A DNA stretch of 36,820 nt from Rhodospirillales bacterium (GCA_028869595.1 JAGWRU010000119.1:1-36820); one strand, 5' to 3'; counted from the first letter of the stretch, positions 19,488-28,499 are shown. Translations and numbers: made by a program. Notes: a model not told the origin generated them from the letters alone.

Positions 19488-20486
19488 ATGGAAAAAGTCG
19501 CAATCGCGGTGCTCGGCTGCGGACGGATCGGGCGCATGCATGCCAGGGTGCTGGCCCGCCACCCCCGGACCCGGCTGATCGCCGTCTATGATGTGATGGC
19601 GGATGCGGCGGCCGAAACCGCCCGCGAACTCGGCGTGCAGGCCGCCGCCAGTGTCGCGGCGGTGCTGGCCGATCCCGCCTTGCGCGCGGTGCTGATCGCC
19701 ACCCCGACGCCCACCCATGTCGATCTGATCATCGCCGCCGCCCAGGCCGGCAAGGCGATCCTGTGCGAAAAGCCGATCGATCTCGACATGGCCAGGGTGC
19801 GCGCCTGCCAGCAGGCGATCGCGCCGCTTGCACCGATCGTGATGATCGGTTTCAACCGCCGCTTCGATCCATCCTTCCAGGCGCTGCGCCGCCGTGCCGA
19901 GGCCGGCGAGATCGGGGCGATCGAGCAGGTGGTGATCACGAGCCGCGATCCCGCCCCGCCGCCCGCGCATTTCGTGCGCGATTCGGGCGGGCTGTTTCGC
20001 GATATGACGATCCATGATTTCGACATGGCCCGTTCCCTGGTTGGCGATATCGTGGAAGTGCAGGCGATGGGGGCCTGCCTGATCGATCCGGCGATCGGGG
20101 CTGCGGGCGATATCGACAGCGCCATGGTGCAATTGCGGGCGCGGTCCGGGGCGATGGTGCACATCAATAACAGCCGCCGCTCCGCCTATGGCTACGACCA
20201 GCGTCTGGAAGTATTCGGCGCCAAGGGCATGCTGATCGCGGAAAACCGCCGCGCGACCACCGTACGTGCCTCCCTCGGCGCCGCGACCGAGGCAGCCGAT
20301 CCGGTGCTGCCTTTCTTTATCGAGCGCTATGCCGAAGCCTATGCCGCCGAAATCGGTCATTTCATCGACTGCCTGGCGAACGGGACCACGCCCGCGACCA
20401 GCTTCGCCGATGGGGTGGCCGCGCTTGCTATTGCGGATGCCGCGCTCGAAAGCATGCGGCGTGGGGCGTCGGTACGGCTGGATTGA
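19488..20486 (+). CDS. iolG: Inositol 2-dehydrogenase (Gfo/Idh/MocA family)
   Basis: VAIAVLGCGRIGRMHARVLA; CEKPIDLD; MIGFNRRFDPSF; GGLFRDMTIHDFDMARSLVG. Confidence 0.9.
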   Translation: MEKVAIAVLGCGRIGRMHARVLARHPRTRLIAVYDVMADAAAETARELGVQAAASVAAVLADPALRAVLIATPTPTHVDLIIAAAQAGKAILCEKPIDLDMARVRACQQAIAPLAPIVMIGFNRRFDPSFQALRRRAEAGEIGAIEQVVITSRDPAPPPAHFVRDSGGLFRDMTIHDFDMARSLVGDIVEVQAMGACLIDPAIGAAGDIDSAMVQLRARSGAMVHINNSRRSAYGYDQRLEVFGAKGMLIAENRRATTVRASLGAATEAADPVLPFFIERYAEAYAAEIGHFIDCLANGTTPATSFADGVAALAIADAALESMRRGASVRLD

Positions 20487-20728
20487 TCGGCGCGACGCGG
20501 CGCCCGCCGCGTCGGCGCGCGGCGGCGCGTTGCCGATCCGAATAGAGATCGCCGGGCAATTTCTCCCGCGTGAAGGCGAAATCCCTGGCGCCCATGCCCG
20601 GCGATGTGGCGCGGTCCGGATTGGCCTCGTTTCACCATGTCGCCGCCGCTTCGGATATGCGAAGCACGGCGCCGTCGAAATCGACTTCCAGCCCGATGCG
20701 CCGCGATCCGCCGATCCCTCGTCCAGGG

Positions 20729-22600
20729 TTACAGAAACCCGGTGCTGAACCAGGGCACCAGCGCGACCACGATCAGCCCGACCAGCACGGCGGCCAGATA
20801 GGGCCAGATGCGCTTCATCGCCTCATCCGGCGACAGCCGGCCGATCGCGCAGGCCGAGTAATAGCCGACGCCGAAAGGCGGGGCGAACAGGCCGATGCCC
20901 ATCGCCAGGATTACCACCATGGCGTAGTGGATCTCGTTGATGCCGATCGCCTTGGCCGCCGGGAACAACAGCGGGCCGAACAGCACCATGGCGGGGATCC
21001 CCTCCAGCACGCTGCCCAGCACGATGAAGGCCAGGATCGACACGCCGAGGAAACCGAGCTTGCCGCCCGGCATCGCCGCCATCGCGGTGGCCAATTGGTG
21101 CGAGAAGCCCGATTGCGTCAGCGCCCAGGCCATGCCGGTGGCGCTGCCGATGATCAGCAGGATGGCGCCCGACAGGCTCGCGGTTTCGACCAGCATGGGG
21201 TACAGGCGCGACCAGTCGAACTGGCGGTAGAACAGCAGCCCGACCACCACGGCATAGACCACGCCGATGGTCGAAACCTCCGTCGCGGTGGCGATCCCCT
21301 CGATCACCGCGCTGCGGATGACGAAGGGCAGCACCAGCGCCGGCAGGGCGATCAGAAAAGTCTTGCCGATCACCGCGAAAGGCGCGCGCTTGACCCCGGT
21401 CATGTCCTCGTGGCGGCTGCGATAGCGCGCGATCAATGCGAGTGCGATGGCCAGCACCGCCGCCGGCAGCAGGCCGCCGGTGAACAACGCGGCGATCGAA
21501 ACCCCGGTCACCGAGCCGATGGTGATCAGCACCAGCGAAGGCGGAATGGTCTCGCTCATCGCCCCCGAGGCGGCGAGCAGGGAGACCAGCTCGCCACGAT
21601 TGGCGCCGCGCCGCTCCATCTCCGGGAACAGCACCGGCGCGACGGCGGCCATGTCGGCGGCTTTCGAGCCTGAAATGCCCGAAACCAGGTAGATCGCACC
21701 CAGCAGCACGTAGTTCAGCCCGCCCCGCACATGGCCCAGCAGCGCGGCCAGGAAGGTCACCATGGCGCGCGCCATGCCGGTCATTTCGATCAGCATGCCG
21801 AGAAAGACAAAAAGCGGCACGGCCAGCAGGATCAGGCTGCTCATGCCCTCATCCATGCGCGATACCACGACGGTCAGCGGCGTGTAGCTGGTGGTGGCGA
21901 GATAGGCGAAAGTGGCGAGCCCGAAGGAAAAGGCGATCGGCACCGACAGCAGCACGCCTGCGCCCAGCAGCAGCACGAAGAAGAATACCAGATTCCAGTT
22001 GCCCATATTGGTCAGCATGCCGCTGCCGAGATGCAGCAACCCGGCCATGATGGCGATCACCGCGATGCCGAATCCGGCATCCTTCCAGCCCAGGCGCAGC
22101 AGCCGCACCAGGGCGGTGAACAGCATCATCAGCGCACCGACCACCAGGGCCGCGGTGCGGAACGTGTCGTGCATCGAAAGCGCCGGGGTGACGATGAACC
22201 ATTGATCGGCGGAGTAGCTCCATGCCGAAGGCGCCATCAGCAGCAGGAAGATCGACACCGCCGCGGCGACCAGCGCCTCCGCTCGGGCGCGGGCATGGCC
22301 GCCGAGCTTTCCGACAATGGCGGTAAGTCGCATATGCTCGCTGCGCTGCAACGCGATGACGCTGCCCAGCATCGCCAGCCAGAGGAACAGGATCGAGGCC
22401 AGCTCGTCCGTCCAGACCAGCGGGTTGTTCAGCGCGTAGCGGAACACGACGCCGACGAACAGCACGATGATCTCGGTCAGCACGAGAAGTGCTGAGGGGA
22501 TTTCCGCCATGTAGCGCAGCACGACCTCGATCCGCGCGGCCAGGGCATCGGCGCGGCCGCGCGGCGGCGCGGCGCTGGGGGTGGAAGCGAGCGCGGTCAT
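20729..22600 (-). CDS. TRAP transporter fused small/large permease (DctQ-DctM fusion)
   Basis: N-terminal DctQ-like FRYALNNPLVWTDELASILFLWLAMLGSVIALQRSEHMRL, then DctM-like GISGSKAADMAAVAPVLFPEMERRG and APPFGVGYYSACAIG. Confidence 0.92.
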   Translation of the reverse strand: MTALASTPSAAPPRGRADALAARIEVVLRYMAEIPSALLVLTEIIVLFVGVVFRYALNNPLVWTDELASILFLWLAMLGSVIALQRSEHMRLTAIVGKLGGHARARAEALVAAAVSIFLLLMAPSAWSYSADQWFIVTPALSMHDTFRTAALVVGALMMLFTALVRLLRLGWKDAGFGIAVIAIMAGLLHLGSGMLTNMGNWNLVFFFVLLLGAGVLLSVPIAFSFGLATFAYLATTSYTPLTVVVSRMDEGMSSLILLAVPLFVFLGMLIEMTGMARAMVTFLAALLGHVRGGLNYVLLGAIYLVSGISGSKAADMAAVAPVLFPEMERRGANRGELVSLLAASGAMSETIPPSLVLITIGSVTGVSIAALFTGGLLPAAVLAIALALIARYRSRHEDMTGVKRAPFAVIGKTFLIALPALVLPFVIRSAVIEGIATATEVSTIGVVYAVVVGLLFYRQFDWSRLYPMLVETASLSGAILLIIGSATGMAWALTQSGFSHQLATAMAAMPGGKLGFLGVSILAFIVLGSVLEGIPAMVLFGPLLFPAAKAIGINEIHYAMVVILAMGIGLFAPPFGVGYYSACAIGRLSPDEAMKRIWPYLAAVLVGLIVVALVPWFSTGFL

Positions 22601-22744
22601 GCGCCGAAAACCATGTCGAGGCGGACAGGCTGGTGGGTCATGGCGCGTCAATCCCTCCCCGGGATCGGATGGTGGGCTTGTGCTTTTCTGATTGGCCTGT
22701 CCTGGTGCCGGTCATGGCGACCGGGCGGGGCAGGCGGGCTGCCC

Positions 22745-22768
22745 CCCCGCCGGGCGGTGCCGGCGGGG
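22745..22768 (-). other. Strong GC hairpin between dctP and the TRAP permease gene
   Basis: CCCCGCCGG-6 nt-CCGGCGGGG perfect 9-bp stem in the intergenic region; no T-tract. Confidence 0.5.
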
Positions 22769-22778
22769 AGACGCGCGT

Positions 22779-23786
22779 TCAGGTCAGAGTGCCGACTTCG
22801 GATTCCAGCAGACCCCAGGCGTGATCGCCGTATTTCTTCTTCCACTCGGCGTAGAAACCCGCGCTTTTCAGCTTGGCGCGGAAGGCGGGCTTATCGACCT
22901 CGATGAATTGCAGGCCCTTGGACTTCAGATCGGCCTCCACCGAGGCGTTCAGCTTGGCGATGTCATCACGCTCTTCCAGCGCGGCGCGGTTCAGCTCGTC
23001 GGCGACGATCTTCTGCGCTGCGGGGGGCAGGCGCTTGAAGCTGGCCGGATTGGCCAGCATCCAGAACCCGTCCCACATATGGCTGGTCAGCGAGCAGTAT
23101 TTCTGCACCTCGTACAGCTTGGCGATCTGGATCAGCGATAGCGGGTTTTCCTGGCCTTCGGCGATCTTGGTCTGCAGCGCCGAATAGACCTCGCTGAAGT
23201 TGATGCTGATCGGCGAGGCGCCGAACGCCTCGAACATCGAGGTCCAGAGCGGCGAGATCGGCACCCGGATCTTGAAGCCCTTGAGATCGGCCGGCGTCTT
23301 GATCGGCCGGGTGGAGCTGGTGATCTGGCGGAAGCCGTTATCCCACATCTTGTCCATCGCCAGCAGCCCGTGCTGGCTGATCTGGTCGCGCACATAGGCG
23401 CCCAGCTTGCCGTCCATAGTCTTCCAGACGGTCGGATAATCCTTGAAGGCGAAGCCGACGCCGTTGATCGAGGCGGCCGGCACCAGCGTCGCCAGGATCA
23501 GCCCGGACAGGGTGAAATAATCGATCGCCCCGGTGCGCAGCTGCGACAGCATGTCGGTGTCGGAGCCCAGCTGGTTATTGGGGAAAAGCTGGATATCGAC
23601 CTCCCCGTTGGTCGCCTTGCGGATGCGCTCGGCGGCTTCTTTCTGGCGCACGCTCTGCGGATGGGTGACGGGGGAGTTATTGGCCATCTTCAGCTTGAAG
23701 GTGGCGGCGTGGGCGCCACGTGTGATGGCGAAAAGCGGCAGGGCGGCGGTGCCTGCCAGAATGGCGCGGCGGCGTATGGCGGTCAT
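22779..23786 (-). CDS. dctP: TRAP transporter substrate-binding protein (DctP family)
   Basis: Signal peptide; TFKLKMANNSPVTHPQSVRQKEAAERIRKATNGEVDIQLFPNNQLGSDTDMLSQLRTGAIDY. Confidence 0.92.
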   Translation of the reverse strand: MTAIRRRAILAGTAALPLFAITRGAHAATFKLKMANNSPVTHPQSVRQKEAAERIRKATNGEVDIQLFPNNQLGSDTDMLSQLRTGAIDYFTLSGLILATLVPAASINGVGFAFKDYPTVWKTMDGKLGAYVRDQISQHGLLAMDKMWDNGFRQITSSTRPIKTPADLKGFKIRVPISPLWTSMFEAFGASPISINFSEVYSALQTKIAEGQENPLSLIQIAKLYEVQKYCSLTSHMWDGFWMLANPASFKRLPPAAQKIVADELNRAALEERDDIAKLNASVEADLKSKGLQFIEVDKPAFRAKLKSAGFYAEWKKKYGDHAWGLLESEVGTLT

Positions 23787-23834
23787 GGACGATCCTCGGG
23801 CTTGTCGGGCGGGGTTCGCTCCCCGCGCCGGATC

Positions 23835-23889
23835 AGAATAGCGGCCTACCCCCTCAAGACAAGCCCGCGTGCTGAGTGGATTTGAGGGG
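23835..23889 (-). promoter_or_regulatory. Putative dctP promoter with flanking inverted repeat TTGAGGGG
   Basis: Minus-strand TTGTCT-16 nt-TATTCT (23862 to 23835); CCCCTCAA at 23850-23857 and TTGAGGGG at 23882-23889. Confidence 0.4.
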
Positions 23890-23893
23890 CCCC

Positions 23894-24142
23894 CTAGGCG
23901 CCGGTGAAGGCGTTGAAGGTGATCATCGTATAGGTTTCGCGCACGCCGGGCAGCGTCTGCACCTTCTCGGTCACGAAACGCCCGGTATCCTGATCGGATT
24001 CGAGGTAGAATTTACCAAGCAGGTCATATTGCCCGGAGATCGAGAACATCTCCGACAATTCGGCGATGGTATCGGCCGCCTCCTGCGCGACACGGTAGGC
24101 GGTGCCCATCTCGCAGCGTATCATCACGAAGATCGCCCGCAT
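23894..24142 (-). CDS. Stand-alone Lrp/AsnC ligand-binding (RAM) domain protein
   Basis: 82 aa, MRAIFVMIRCEMGTAYRVAQEAADTIAELSEMFSISGQYDLLGKFYLES...VQTLPGVRETYTMITFNAF; no HTH. Confidence 0.8.
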   Translation of the reverse strand: MRAIFVMIRCEMGTAYRVAQEAADTIAELSEMFSISGQYDLLGKFYLESDQDTGRFVTEKVQTLPGVRETYTMITFNAFTGA

Positions 24143-24356
24143 CCGCGCCTCCTGTCTGTCCTGCCCCTATGCCATGGCCGGCACTGGCGGGGCAATCGCG
24201 CCGGATCATCGCGCCGGAATGGGGCCGGTGCCCGCCGATCTTGGCAGAATGCGGCGCGCGTGGTTCCTTCGCCGCGTATCGGGCGCCGCCGGTCGGGCCG
24301 ATCGGCAGCGGCCGGGCAGGGAGTGCCCTATCGGGATCGGCTGGACATTGGGGGAT

Positions 24357-26135
24357 ATGGCCTTGGCGAAATCGGGGAAGGTACCGCTCGGCCCGCGCAG
24401 CGGCGGGCGGGCGCTGGCGGATGCGCTGGTGGCGCAGGGGATCGATCACGTCTTTTCCGTGCCGGGGGAAAGCTTCCTCGACGTGCTGGACGGCATGTAC
24501 GCGGTGCGCCAGAAGCTGCGCCTGGTCACCTGCCGCTTCGAAGGCGGGGCGGTGAACATGGCGGAAGCCTATGGCAAGCTGACCGGCCGGCCGGCGGCAG
24601 CGATGGTGACGCGCGGCCCTGGGGCCTGCCATGGCGCCATCGGGGTGCATGTGGCGATGCAGGACAGCACGCCGATGCTGCTGTTCGTCGGCCAGATCCC
24701 GCATGAGGATACGGGTCGCGACGCCTTCCAGGAGGTCGATTACCGCCAGATGTTCGCCCCGCTGGCGAAATGGGTGACGCAGATCGATCACGCCAGGCGC
24801 ATTCCGGAAATCGTCGCCCATGCCGTCGATGTCGCCACCTCCGGCCGGCCCGGCCCGGTGGTGATCGCGCTGTCGGAGGAGATGCAGAAGGACCTGATCG
24901 AAACCCAGGATCGCCCGCGCGTGCCGGTTTCGGTGGCCTTCCCCGATCCCGCCGCGCTGGCCGAGATGCGGCGCATGCTGGCGGCGGCGAAGAAGCCGCT
25001 CGCGGTGATCGGCGGCTCCTGCTGGTCGGCGGAAGGGCGGGCGGCGCTGCACGCCTTTCTGCGTGCCAATGACGTGCCGGTGACCACCGGCTTCCGCCGC
25101 CAGGGCACCTATGACGGTACCCAGGCGAATTTCGCCGGCGATGTCGGCATCGGCTCCGACCCGTCGCTGCTCGCCAAGGTGCGTGAGGCCGATCTGATCC
25201 TGGCCATCGGCTCGCGCCTGGGCGATGCGGTGACGCAGGGCTACACGCTGCTGGAGATGACGGGCGGCACCCCGATCGTGCAGGTGCTGCCCGACGGGGC
25301 GGAGATCGGGCGGGTATTCCGCCCGGCCCTTGGCATCGTCGCCGACCTCAATGCCTTCGCCATCGCCGCCGCGGCGCTCGATCCGGTGCGGGTGGCCTGG
25401 GCCGGCTGGACGCGCGAATTGCGCTCGCTGCACGAAGCGGCGATGGCGGTGCCGAATTACGAGGGCACGCTCAATCTCGCGCAGGTGATACGCGAGTTGC
25501 AGGGCATGATGGCCGAGGATGCCATCGTCACCACCGATGCCGGCAATTTCTCCGGCTGGTCCAGCCGCTTCCTGGAATTCGGCGAAAACCAGCGTTATCT
25601 CGGCCCGACCAACGGGGCGATGGGCTATGCCGTGCCGGCGGCGATCGGGGTGAAGATCGCCTTCCCCGAGCGCATGGTGATCGCCATGGTCGGCGATGGC
25701 GGCTTCATGATGACCGGCCAGGAAATCGCCACCGCTTTTCATCACGGCGTGGCGCCGATCGTGCTGGTGTTCAACAACCAGATGTACGGCACCATCCGCA
25801 TGCATCAGGAAAAAGCCTATCCCACCCGGGTTTCCGGCACGGCGCTGACCAATCCCGATTTTGCCCGGCTGATCGAAGCCTATGGCGGGCATGGCGAGGT
25901 GGTGGGCAGGACCGAGGAATTCGTCCCCGCCTTCCGCCGCGCGCTGGCCAGCGGCAAGCCGGCGTTGATCGAGTTGCGCATGAACCCCGATCAGATCACG
26001 ACGCGCGCCACCATCGCCGATCTGCGTCGCGGCTCGGCGCGGCCGCGCCCCGCGGCCAAGCCCAAGCGTGCCGCCACCGCCACCCATCCGCGCCCGGGCG
26101 GCAAGACCGCCAAGGGCACGAAGAAGCGCGGCTGA
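24357..26135 (+). CDS. Thiamine pyrophosphate-binding protein (acetolactate synthase-like)
   Basis: GGRALADALVAQGIDHVFSVPGESFLDVLDGMY; RGPGACHGAIGVHVAMQDSTPMLLFVGQI; VGDGGFMMTGQEIATAFHHGVAPIVLVFNNQMYGTIR. Confidence 0.92.
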   Translation: MALAKSGKVPLGPRSGGRALADALVAQGIDHVFSVPGESFLDVLDGMYAVRQKLRLVTCRFEGGAVNMAEAYGKLTGRPAAAMVTRGPGACHGAIGVHVAMQDSTPMLLFVGQIPHEDTGRDAFQEVDYRQMFAPLAKWVTQIDHARRIPEIVAHAVDVATSGRPGPVVIALSEEMQKDLIETQDRPRVPVSVAFPDPAALAEMRRMLAAAKKPLAVIGGSCWSAEGRAALHAFLRANDVPVTTGFRRQGTYDGTQANFAGDVGIGSDPSLLAKVREADLILAIGSRLGDAVTQGYTLLEMTGGTPIVQVLPDGAEIGRVFRPALGIVADLNAFAIAAAALDPVRVAWAGWTRELRSLHEAAMAVPNYEGTLNLAQVIRELQGMMAEDAIVTTDAGNFSGWSSRFLEFGENQRYLGPTNGAMGYAVPAAIGVKIAFPERMVIAMVGDGGFMMTGQEIATAFHHGVAPIVLVFNNQMYGTIRMHQEKAYPTRVSGTALTNPDFARLIEAYGGHGEVVGRTEEFVPAFRRALASGKPALIELRMNPDQITTRATIADLRRGSARPRPAAKPKRAATATHPRPGGKTAKGTKKRG

Positions 26136-27691
26136 GCGGCCAGGCACCCCGGCTTGCGGATGCGGCGGCGCTGTTTCACGCCGGCGCATTCGCCGCCGCC
26201 GCCGCGCTGTGCGAGGCGCTGCTGGGCGAGGCGCTGCTGGAAAACGCCCCTGCCGATGGACAGACGCTGCATCTTCTCGGCGTGTGCCACAGCGCGCTGA
26301 ATCGGCATGATCTGGCCGAGTCGGTGCTGGAACGCGCCGTCGCGGCCTGCCCGGATCAGGCCGATATCGCCTATCATCTGGGCAATGCCCGGCTGGCGCG
26401 CGGCGCGCCCGGTGCGGCGCTGGCCGCCTACGACCTGGCCTTGTCTTGGGCCCCCGATCATGTTTCCGCCTGGCATAATCGCGGCGTGGCGCTGGCGGCG
26501 ATGGGCGCGCCGGGGCCGGCGGCGGAAAGTTTCCGTGCCGTGCTGGCCCGCGCGCCGGCGCATGCATCGGCGGCCTTTCATCTGGGCCGCGCTCTGATCG
26601 CGCTCGATCAGCCGGAGGCGGCGCTGGAAGTGCTCGCCCAGGCGGCGCGCCTGCCGCACGGGCCTGCCCGCGCCGTGGCGCTGGCCGATCATCGGGCGAT
26701 CGCCTGGATGGCGCTGGGCGATGCGCGGGCGGCGCTGGCGGAAAGCGAAGCGGCGCGGCAATTGCAGCCGGATCAGCCTTTGCTCGCCTGGAATGCGGCG
26801 CTGGCGCATCTGACGCTGGGGGATTTCGCCGCCGGCTGGCCGCTGTACGAAAGCCGCATGGCGCTTGCCGATCCGGCGGCACCGCCGCCGCCAATGCCGG
26901 CGCTGGCGGATCTGATCGGCCGGCATGTGCTGCTGCGGGCCGAACAGGGGCGCGGCGACATGATCCAGTTCGCCCGCTACGCGCCGCTGCTGGCGGCACG
27001 CAGGGTGCGCGTCACGCTTGCCGTCTACCCCGATCTGCTGCGCCTGATGCGGCACCTGCCCGGCACCGCCGTGATCAGCACCGAGGCGGAGGAGCCCGCT
27101 CATGACCGGTCCCTGCCGCTTCTGAGCCTGCCGCTGCTGCTGGCGACCCGCCTGGCCACGATCCCGCTGCCGATCCCCTATCGCCCCGCCCCCGCGTCGG
27201 TGGAATTTACGCCCGGGCTGCGCCATGCCGCGATCGCGGTATCCGGGGCGCCCGGCAATGCCGCGGACGGCGCGCGCAGTATCGCCGCATCCGCCTTCGC
27301 GCCGATCCTGGCAGTGCCGGGCTGGCAGTTCCATGTGTTGCAGACCGCGCTGCGGCCGGCCGATGCGGCGTTTCTGCGCGCCCGCCCGACGGTGGTGGAT
27401 CACAGCGCGACCCTGGCTGATTTCGCCGATACCGCCGCCCTGCTGGCGCGGATGGATGCGGTGATCGGCGTCGATACCGCGCTGATCCATCTGGCCGGCA
27501 CGCTGGGGCTGGCGGTGGGCGTGCTGCTGGCGGTCAATGCCGATTGGCGCTGGCTGCGCGGGCGCGATGACAGCCCCTGGTATCCCGGCATGCGCCTGTT
27601 TCGTCAAAATCGCCGCGGCATCTGGGCAGAGCCGATCACCGCGGCGGCGGCATGGCTCAGTCGATTGCCTCCAGCGCCATCTCGGCGGTGA
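26132..27691 (+). CDS. TPR-repeat protein with glycosyltransferase family 9-like C-terminal region; start codon uncertain
   Basis: TPR-like repeats from LFHAGAFAAAAALCEALL onward; C-terminal AVIGVDTALIHLAGTLGLAVGVLLAVNADWRWLRGRDDSPWYPGMRLFRQ. ORF track starts at GTG 26282, but TPR sequence extends upstream in frame to a CTG at 26132. Confidence 0.75.
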   Translation: MSGQAPRLADAAALFHAGAFAAAAALCEALLGEALLENAPADGQTLHLLGVCHSALNRHDLAESVLERAVAACPDQADIAYHLGNARLARGAPGAALAAYDLALSWAPDHVSAWHNRGVALAAMGAPGPAAESFRAVLARAPAHASAAFHLGRALIALDQPEAALEVLAQAARLPHGPARAVALADHRAIAWMALGDARAALAESEAARQLQPDQPLLAWNAALAHLTLGDFAAGWPLYESRMALADPAAPPPPMPALADLIGRHVLLRAEQGRGDMIQFARYAPLLAARRVRVTLAVYPDLLRLMRHLPGTAVISTEAEEPAHDRSLPLLSLPLLLATRLATIPLPIPYRPAPASVEFTPGLRHAAIAVSGAPGNAADGARSIAASAFAPILAVPGWQFHVLQTALRPADAAFLRARPTVVDHSATLADFADTAALLARMDAVIGVDTALIHLAGTLGLAVGVLLAVNADWRWLRGRDDSPWYPGMRLFRQNRRGIWAEPITAAAAWLSRLPPAPSRR

Positions 27692-28499
27692 TGCAGACGG
27701 CGTTTTCGCCGCGCACCAGCACCCCGGTATGGGCGTTGCCGGCAATGTCGACCACGCTCATGTCCAGCGTGCAGCGCCCGTCGCGGATGCTGCCATGGCG
27801 CACCAGCACCTCGGTCGCGTAATCCTCCACCACCCGCCCATCGGTGAAGCGCGCGCCGACCAGGCTGCCGATCGAGCCGCGCAGGATGGCGTTGCGGATG
27901 CCGCGCGCGGCACAGAGTTCCTCCATCGCCAAAGTGATGTCCTGGTTGGGATGCAGCCGCGCCAGGATCAGCCGTCCCGGCGCGCCGGGGCCGTGCGGCT
28001 GGAACAGGGTGAAATTGGTTTCCGCATCGGGCGTGGCGATGATGGTGGCATCCGCCGTGGCATAGGCGCGTACCCGCGCCGGGGCGGCCAGGAATGTCTG
28101 ATCGGGCAGGATATGCCCGCCCATCGGCGCGCTGTCGGGGGTGGCGTCCTGCATGCGCCAGACCGCATGGCAATGCAGGAAGGGCGCGTCGTCGCGCCAG
28201 CCGAACGTGGCATTGGCGGCGATGATATGCGCCCCGCTCAACGGCGGTTCCGGCACGCTGTACCAGGCCGCATGGCCCGCACCGTCCGCCGGGCCGGGCC
28301 GCCAGTAGCGGAACGGATCGAGGCGGACACCGCCAAAAAGGACGCTGCCCGCCCGCATGCCGGCGGCGAGCAGCGGCGTGGTGATCGCCGCCAGCAGCGT
28401 CTGACCAGGGGCAAGATCATAGTCCAGCACGCGCAGCGCCCCGCTTGCCTCGCTGCGCCGTTGCGCCGCGACCGGGCCTGGCTGCTGGAGAATGCGCAT
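27657..28499 (-). CDS. DUF296/PPC-domain protein (tandem PPC-like)
   Basis: APFLHCHAVWRM...GGHILPDQTFLA PPC metal-site motif; second repeat ARGIRNAILRGSIGSLVGARFTDG...CTLDMSVVDIAGNAHTGVLVRG. Confidence 0.78.
   Translation of the reverse strand: MRILQQPGPVAAQRRSEASGALRVLDYDLAPGQTLLAAITTPLLAAGMRAGSVLFGGVRLDPFRYWRPGPADGAGHAAWYSVPEPPLSGAHIIAANATFGWRDDAPFLHCHAVWRMQDATPDSAPMGGHILPDQTFLAAPARVRAYATADATIIATPDAETNFTLFQPHGPGAPGRLILARLHPNQDITLAMEELCAARGIRNAILRGSIGSLVGARFTDGRVVEDYATEVLVRHGSIRDGRCTLDMSVVDIAGNAHTGVLVRGENAVCITAEMALEAID

Noticed and set aside
21731-22495. 254-aa plus-strand Gln/His-rich ORF
   Set aside because: Antisense to the TRAP permease; Gln/His-rich composition arises from reading transmembrane codons on the opposite strand
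24024-26999. 991-aa minus-strand ORF
   Set aside because: Antisense to the well-supported TPP enzyme and TPR genes; Arg/Pro/Ala/His-rich low-complexity translation typical of shadow ORFs in high-GC DNA
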